A DNA stretch of 11,132 nt. Origin: JBCCRH01 sp039208045 (lineage in GTDB: Bacteria > Bacteroidota > Bacteroidia > Chitinophagales > Saprospiraceae). Position 1 is the first letter of the stretch, and each line of letters opens with the position of its first letter. Below are positions 7,484 through 11,132 of this stretch, in pieces. The stretch lies in assembly GCA_039208045.1 (NCBI GenBank), contig JBCCRH010000185.1, positions 1-11,132 on the forward strand, written 5' to 3'. The translations under genes were made by a program, and so were the position numbers. The notes under the pieces were generated by a model. That model worked only from the letters and a program-made list of their open reading frames with translations. It had not been told where the DNA came from and made no database searches.

Positions 7484-7911
7484 CTTTTCTTCTGAACGTT
7501 TATTGCGATTGGTCCTTTAGGGCCACTTCCAACTTCGAACGTGACTTCATCGTTTGCCTCTAAATCAGTATCTATATTATTTACATGTACAAAGTATGAC
7601 TCATTGGTCTGCTCATCAATGATAAAACCATATCCTTTTTCTACATTGAAAAACTTCACCTTACCTTGTTTTTCGAAACTTTTTTCGTCACCATCTTCTA
7701 CCTTGGGAACTCCTATTTCAATATCCTCCAATTTAACTTCTCTTTTAGATAAATCTTGAGGTGTCGTAGTGAGATTTCCATTCTCGTCTACATACATAAA
7801 TTCAACTTGAGTTTTACCCTCTAATTTCCGTCGTTCTCTGCGTTCCTTTTTCTCCTGTTGTTTTTTTCTTTTTTTCTTAGCTCTTTCTTTTTTGTTATAG
7901 CTATCGGCCAT
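7480..7911 (-). CDS. Cold-shock-domain protein with lysine/arginine-rich N-terminal extension
   Basis: The start chosen is ATG 7911 (MADSYNKKERAKKKRKK), giving 143 residues. An ATG at 7962 would add 17 unrelated residues. Residues 7-33 are almost entirely Lys, Arg, Glu and Gln and probably helical. Residues 34-80 form an acidic linker. A cold-shock OB-fold follows at about 83-141, with GKVKFFN, the RNP1-type KGYGFI (92-97) and the RNP2-type YFVHV (106-110). Such proteins bind single-stranded RNA or DNA and melt RNA structure. The basic tail probably adds nonspecific nucleic-acid or ribosome binding. At about twice the size of a classical Csp, it matches a form I associate with Bacteroidota. 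The coding strand carries two A7 tracts in the Lys-rich part (7861-7867 and 7869-7875). Its stop overlaps the stop of the upstream-strand SGNH gene by 4 bp (7480-7483, TTAA). Confidence 0.9.
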   Translation of the reverse strand: MADSYNKKERAKKKRKKQQEKKERRERRKLEGKTQVEFMYVDENGNLTTTPQDLSKREVKLEDIEIGVPKVEDGDEKSFEKQGKVKFFNVEKGYGFIIDEQTNESYFVHVNNIDTDLEANDEVTFEVGSGPKGPIAINVQKKS

Positions 7912-8141
7912 ATATGTGTTCACATTTTGTTGAATCCATAAAGTACAGAATTTAGCCAACACATAATAACTTATCTGGCTTTATTGCTGAACTATATTTA
8001 GGGAACCGGTCAACCGCTTCATTTTCGAATAATAGCCTATTCCATACAGATACTCCCTCGCCTTCGACGCTTACTAGAGGGCTGTGTTTTTGAGTGCTCA
8101 TTCCAGCAACTTGGGATCAGAACATTAAAACACACCAACCA

Positions 8142-11063
8142 ATGAAAAAGTATCCCATTCTTTTAGTCCTCAGTTTCTTCTTTTTAATTGGCTATAGCCA
8201 AAACGAAACCGACCAAAGCCTTTCGCCTTATTTCTTGGTGAAGGGCGACGAAACCACCATAGAAGCCTTCCCCTTGGAACGCACTGATGTAGAAGTGAAT
8301 ATTGCAGGCGTGATAGCTGATGTGGCCGTCACGCAACATTACAAAAACGAAGGATTGGAGCCGATAGAGGCCGTCTACGTCTTTCCATCTAGCACGCGAG
8401 CGGCAGTGTATGGGATGGAAATGAAGGTAGGCGACCGCATCATCGTGGCCGAAATCGCAGAAAAGCAAGCTGCTCGTCAACAGTACGAGCAAGCCAAGAC
8501 TGAGGGCAAACGCGCCTCTCTCTTAGAACAAAACCGCCCAAACGTATTCACTATGAATGTGGCTAATATTATGCCAGGCGATCGGGTGGAAGTTGTTCTG
8601 CATTACACGGAGCTGCTAATCCCAGAAGAGGGGCAGTATGAGTTCGTGTATCCAACTGTAGTCGGGCCGCGCTACACGGGCGAAGGTGGTGGCAATACTG
8701 GCTTTACCAATATGCCATATACTCAAGCAGGTGTAGCGCCAGGCCCCGATTTTAATCTCTCTATTTTTATCAATGGAGGTATGCCGTTACAAGATTTGAG
8801 CTCTAGCTCGCATAAGATTCGGACTTTCTTTGAAGGCACAGATGCCGCAAAAGTGCTTTTGGATGCCAGTGAGCGCAAGGGAGGCAATCGTGATTTTATC
8901 TTGCAATACAATTTCGAGGGCAATCAAATCCAAACAGGTATGCTAGTCTATGAAGGGGCAGAGGAAAACTTCTTTTTGTGCATGGCGCAACCTCCTAAGC
9001 ATATCGAACCTGCTTTTATACCTTCCAGAGAATACATTTTTGTGATGGACATTTCAGGCTCGATGCGTGGGTTCCCACTGGAAGTGTCGAAAGACTTGAT
9101 GCGCAATTTGGTATCGCAGCTACGCCTGCACGACCGTTTTAACGTGCTTTTCTTTGCCGGTGGTTCGCGCTTGTGGAGTCCCGAATCGAAGCCAGCTACG
9201 CCAGCTAACCTCGATCAGGCGCTGAACTTTATGAGTCGAATCAATGGCGGAGGTGGCACTAACCTACTATCAGCCTTGCAGCGCGGGATGAACTTACCTC
9301 GACTAGAAGATGATCTATCGCGCTCTATTATTGTCATTACCGATGGCTATGTGAGCGTCGAAGCAAAGGCTTTTGAATATGTACGTCAGCACCTCAATCA
9401 ATCTAACTTATTTGCTTTTGGCATTGGTTCGAGTGTCAATCGCCACTTAATCGAAGGCTTGGCCTATGCCGGGCAGGGCGAACCTTTTATTGTTACCCAA
9501 AAACAGGAAGGCTTTGAAGTAGCCAAGCGCTTTCACCAGTATATCAAATCGCCAGTGATGACACAAATTAGCGCTTGCTATGATGAATTTGCCGCTTACG
9601 ATACTGAACCTGCAACGATTCCGGATGTGCTCAGCGAACGTCCTGTTATTTTATTTGGCAAGTACAAAGGCCCTGCTACCGGCAATATCTACTTGGAAGG
9701 CTACAGTTTACAACTACCCAACAAATCAAATGGACTACCCTATCCCCAACGGATCAAGCTGACCTTTCCACTGGATGAAGCTAAAGCAGATGCCCGCAAT
9801 GTTGCCTTAAAATACCTGTGGGCTAGAGCCAAAATCCGGAATCTTGCAGATTTTAATAGCTATGGTATGGATGAAGCGACCAAGCAAGAAGTAACTCAAT
9901 TGGGCTTGAAATACAATTTGTTGACCGACTACACCTCCTTCATCGCCGTAGAAAAAGAAATTGCTAATGCAAATGCAGATAGTCTGAAGACCGTCAAACA
10001 GCCGCTTCCACTACCACAAGGGGTAGAAAACTCCGCCATAGGATTCCAGGTAAATATTAAGGGCATATCTGGCGTTTTGCCCCAGCAAAAAAGCTATGGC
10101 CTATGGATGGTAGGCCTACTAATACTGTTCGTTTTGTTGAAGATTTTTTCTCGTAAACACTCATGGTTTAATTTTTTTGTAGCATTTGTCTTGATGGGTA
10201 GCTTGTACAGCTGTAGTCCCGACGCTGAAGCAGTCGTTTCTACCAACGAGCACCAATCTGTGACATTCATTCTAGGGGAAGATGCTTCCCCTAGAAATGC
10301 TTTTTACCAGACCGCTAAAGCTTACTTCAGCACTGATAGTGTAGAAAGCACGCCCTTGGTGATCGATCATTGTCACTCGATTGTAGAAGTGCTCGATTGG
10401 CTCGAATGGAATGCCCCTACTACTGGCCCTTGGCAAACCATTAACTTGGTCGTGCATGGCAATGAATGGACGGGTATTAATGTAGCCATTGACGAACGTG
10501 GCGAGCGGTGCAGTAGTGCCAATCTGAAAGTAGCGTTGCAAGAAAGCAGACTTCACTCTTTGAACGATCAAGCTATTGACCAAACGACCATCATTAATTT
10601 ATTTGGTTGTAATGTAGGCAAAGACGAAGTTCTGCTTCGCACCCTCGGCCAAGCTTTTGGAGGAACGGATACACAACGGCCGACCGTCAGCTCTGCCCCT
10701 TACTTCAATATTTTTGAGCAAGAAAAAGTAGCCTTTTCGCGCCACTTAGCGGAGTCCTTTTTCATTGCCTTCCCAGCTGGTAGTTTCCCTGGCAATACCA
10801 CCTTAGCCCAACAATTTGAACAAAAATATCCTGATGTAGCTATCGATTGGAAGCATGCCCTGCACCAACTTAAACCAACACCTATCCACCGGAATATTGA
10901 AATAATGGACATAAGGCTGGTGGGTGGGCGTTGGTTTGAGTTGGTGGAGTGCCTGCTTCCATGGGATGGGAACATCAGGATATTTTTGCTCAAATTGTTG
11001 GGCCAGGATGGTGTTGCCAGGGAAACTACCTGCCGGAAAGGCAATAAAAAAAGATTCTGCTAG
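8142..11063 (+). CDS. VIT-VWA membrane protein fused to a C-terminal caspase-like His/Cys domain
   Basis: The start chosen is ATG 8142 (MKKYPILLVLSFFFLIGYS, cleaved before Gln20), giving 973 residues; an in-frame ATG at 8094 adds 16 non-signal residues. A VIT domain spans about 43-160 (DVEVNIAGVIADVAVTQHY through MPGDRVEVVLHYTELL). A VWA domain spans about 298-470 with a full MIDAS: D303-x-S305-x-S307, Thr373 and Asp401. ALKYLWARAKIRNL and LLTDYTSFIAVEKE are the usual post-VWA motifs. Two hydrophobic segments follow (652-669 and 675-690) around a basic SRKHS turn, ending at lipobox-like LYSC with Cys691. The C-terminal domain contains INLVVHGNEW (His772) and IINLFGCNVG (Cys823), resembling clan CD/DUF4347 signatures. 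Residues from about 927 onward are read from the inverted-repeat arm of a convergent paralog. VIT-VWA proteins often bind metal-dependently to protein partners at the envelope. Role unknown. Confidence 0.85.
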   Translation: MKKYPILLVLSFFFLIGYSQNETDQSLSPYFLVKGDETTIEAFPLERTDVEVNIAGVIADVAVTQHYKNEGLEPIEAVYVFPSSTRAAVYGMEMKVGDRIIVAEIAEKQAARQQYEQAKTEGKRASLLEQNRPNVFTMNVANIMPGDRVEVVLHYTELLIPEEGQYEFVYPTVVGPRYTGEGGGNTGFTNMPYTQAGVAPGPDFNLSIFINGGMPLQDLSSSSHKIRTFFEGTDAAKVLLDASERKGGNRDFILQYNFEGNQIQTGMLVYEGAEENFFLCMAQPPKHIEPAFIPSREYIFVMDISGSMRGFPLEVSKDLMRNLVSQLRLHDRFNVLFFAGGSRLWSPESKPATPANLDQALNFMSRINGGGGTNLLSALQRGMNLPRLEDDLSRSIIVITDGYVSVEAKAFEYVRQHLNQSNLFAFGIGSSVNRHLIEGLAYAGQGEPFIVTQKQEGFEVAKRFHQYIKSPVMTQISACYDEFAAYDTEPATIPDVLSERPVILFGKYKGPATGNIYLEGYSLQLPNKSNGLPYPQRIKLTFPLDEAKADARNVALKYLWARAKIRNLADFNSYGMDEATKQEVTQLGLKYNLLTDYTSFIAVEKEIANANADSLKTVKQPLPLPQGVENSAIGFQVNIKGISGVLPQQKSYGLWMVGLLILFVLLKIFSRKHSWFNFFVAFVLMGSLYSCSPDAEAVVSTNEHQSVTFILGEDASPRNAFYQTAKAYFSTDSVESTPLVIDHCHSIVEVLDWLEWNAPTTGPWQTINLVVHGNEWTGINVAIDERGERCSSANLKVALQESRLHSLNDQAIDQTTIINLFGCNVGKDEVLLRTLGQAFGGTDTQRPTVSSAPYFNIFEQEKVAFSRHLAESFFIAFPAGSFPGNTTLAQQFEQKYPDVAIDWKHALHQLKPTPIHRNIEIMDIRLVGGRWFELVECLLPWDGNIRIFLLKLLGQDGVARETTCRKGNKKRFC
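10270..10296 (+). repeat. Perfect 11-bp intragenic hairpin, terminator-like
   Basis: TTCTAGGGGAA (10270-10280) and TTCCCCTAGAA (10286-10296) are exact reverse complements around a 5-nt loop. A TTTTT run follows six bases later (10303-10307 region). It lies inside the VIT-VWA gene, between the lipobox-like Cys691 and the C-terminal domain. The form resembles an intrinsic terminator or attenuator, but the flanking frame stays open, so it may only be a coding coincidence or an mRNA processing structure. Confidence 0.5.
10677..10890 (+). repeat. Left arm of a 214-bp inverted repeat
   Basis: This arm pairs gaplessly with the reverse complement of 10919-11132. The first 62 bp (10677-10738) are identical to the partner. 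By hand count, about 28 of the remaining 152 positions differ, mostly at third codon positions. It encodes RPTVSSAPYFNIF through LKPTPIH of the VIT-VWA gene's C-terminal domain. The repeat probably extends further left, but the right side is cut by the window. Confidence 0.95.
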
Positions 11064-11132
11064 ATGGCGAGAAAAGGCTACTTTTTCTTGCTCAAAAATA
11101 TTGAAGTAAGGGGCAGAGCTGACGGTCGGCCG
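10803..11132 (-). CDS. 3' end of a convergent paralog of the VIT-VWA gene's C-terminal domain (partial)
   Basis: A minus-strand frame enters from the right edge and stays open for 109 residues to TAA at 10805-10803. The first 71 residues match residues 846-916 of the plus-strand product almost perfectly: RPTVSSAPYFNIF, FSRHLAESFFIAFPAGSFPG, LAQQFEQKYPDV and ALHQLKPTP are shared. Nucleotide differences are dominated by synonymous changes, evidence that this frame has been under protein-level selection. After LKPTPTH it runs through the spacer and then the complement of the left arm, ending IRIFLFKLLG. Whether the full gene also has VIT, VWA and membrane parts cannot be seen. It overlaps the plus-strand gene by 261 bp, antisense. 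No start codon lies in the window. Confidence 0.75.
   Translation of the reverse strand, partial: RPTVSSAPYFNIFEQEKVAFSRHLAESFFIAFPAGSFPGNTILAQQFEQKYPDVPIPWKQALHQLKPTPTHQPYVHYFNIPVDRCWFKLVQGMLPIDSYIRIFLFKLLG
10919..11132 (-). repeat. Right arm of the 214-bp inverted repeat, open at the window edge
   Basis: This is the reverse-complement partner of 10677-10890, separated from it by a 28-bp unpaired spacer (10891-10918). Read on the minus strand it encodes the same peptide as the left arm with only about five amino-acid differences (Thr/Ile, Ala/Pro, Asp/Pro, His/Gln, Ile/Thr). This points to a second coding copy, not a non-coding inverted fragment. Confidence 0.95.

Noticed and set aside
8055..8092. 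CCCTC/GAGGG stem followed by a T-rich stretch upstream of the VIT-VWA gene, terminator-like
   Set aside because: There are only 5 bp with a long loop, and no plus-strand gene immediately upstream needs a terminator.
10924..11109. Two short ORFs (plus 10924-11109 and minus 10700-11044) encoding nearly identical peptides, looking like a duplicated small gene
   Set aside because: Their likeness follows from the inverted repeat: both are non-native frames antisense to the real paralogous coding frames.
10677..11132. Inverted repeat as a sequencing or assembly fold-back artefact
   Set aside because: About 28 mostly synonymous differences between the arms cannot come from one molecule copied back on itself.

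Overview
The window looks like a chromosomal stretch from a marine or environmental Bacteroidota bacterium, probably of the Saprospiria/Lewinella type. The clues are a C-terminal type IX secretion (T9SS) sorting domain, exported proteins whose predicted mature N-terminus is glutamine, A-rich leaders without clear Shine-Dalgarno sites, and a TAnnTTTG-type -7 box. The lineage is an inference from these traits; there is no rRNA or other marker. I see no tRNA, rRNA, CRISPR array, transposase, integrase or phage gene.

Layout. Positions 1-1055 (minus) hold the N-terminal 351 residues of an exported serine beta-lactamase-family hydrolase, cut by the left edge. A gene-free gap of about 240 bp (1056-1296) contains a REP-like nested inverted repeat. 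A small DUF2306-like membrane protein follows on minus (1297-1779). Divergent from it is a two-gene plus-strand unit with zero spacing: yaaA (1874-2635) and an XdhC/CoxI-family molybdoenzyme maturation factor (2636-3670). An exported Gfo/Idh/MocA-type protein (3658-4770, minus) overlaps the XdhC gene tail to tail. Next come an exported S41-family protease (4860-6209, plus) and an SGNH-hydrolase-like T9SS cargo protein (6284-7483, plus). A cold-shock-domain protein with a very basic N-terminus (7480-7911, minus) is convergent with the latter and shares its stop-codon bases. The right third is one large gene (8142-11063, plus).

The large gene is the most interesting part. It encodes a signal peptide, a VIT domain, a VWA domain with a complete MIDAS, a two-helix membrane hairpin ending in a lipobox-like LYSC, and a C-terminal domain with a caspase-like His-Gly / Gly-Cys pair. 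Its last 456 bp form a gapless inverted repeat: two 214-bp arms (10677-10890 and 10919-11132) around a 28-bp spacer. Differences between the arms are mostly synonymous when each is read as the same protein. The right arm is therefore very probably the 3' end of a real paralogous gene coming in convergently from beyond the right edge. The two ORFs overlap antisense by 261 bp, and each C-terminal tail is read from the complement of the other gene.

Apart from the likely yaaA-XdhC unit, the genes do not form an obvious shared pathway. Most of the left and centre looks like ordinary envelope and housekeeping content. The novelty is concentrated in the VIT-VWA-H/C gene and its convergent partner.
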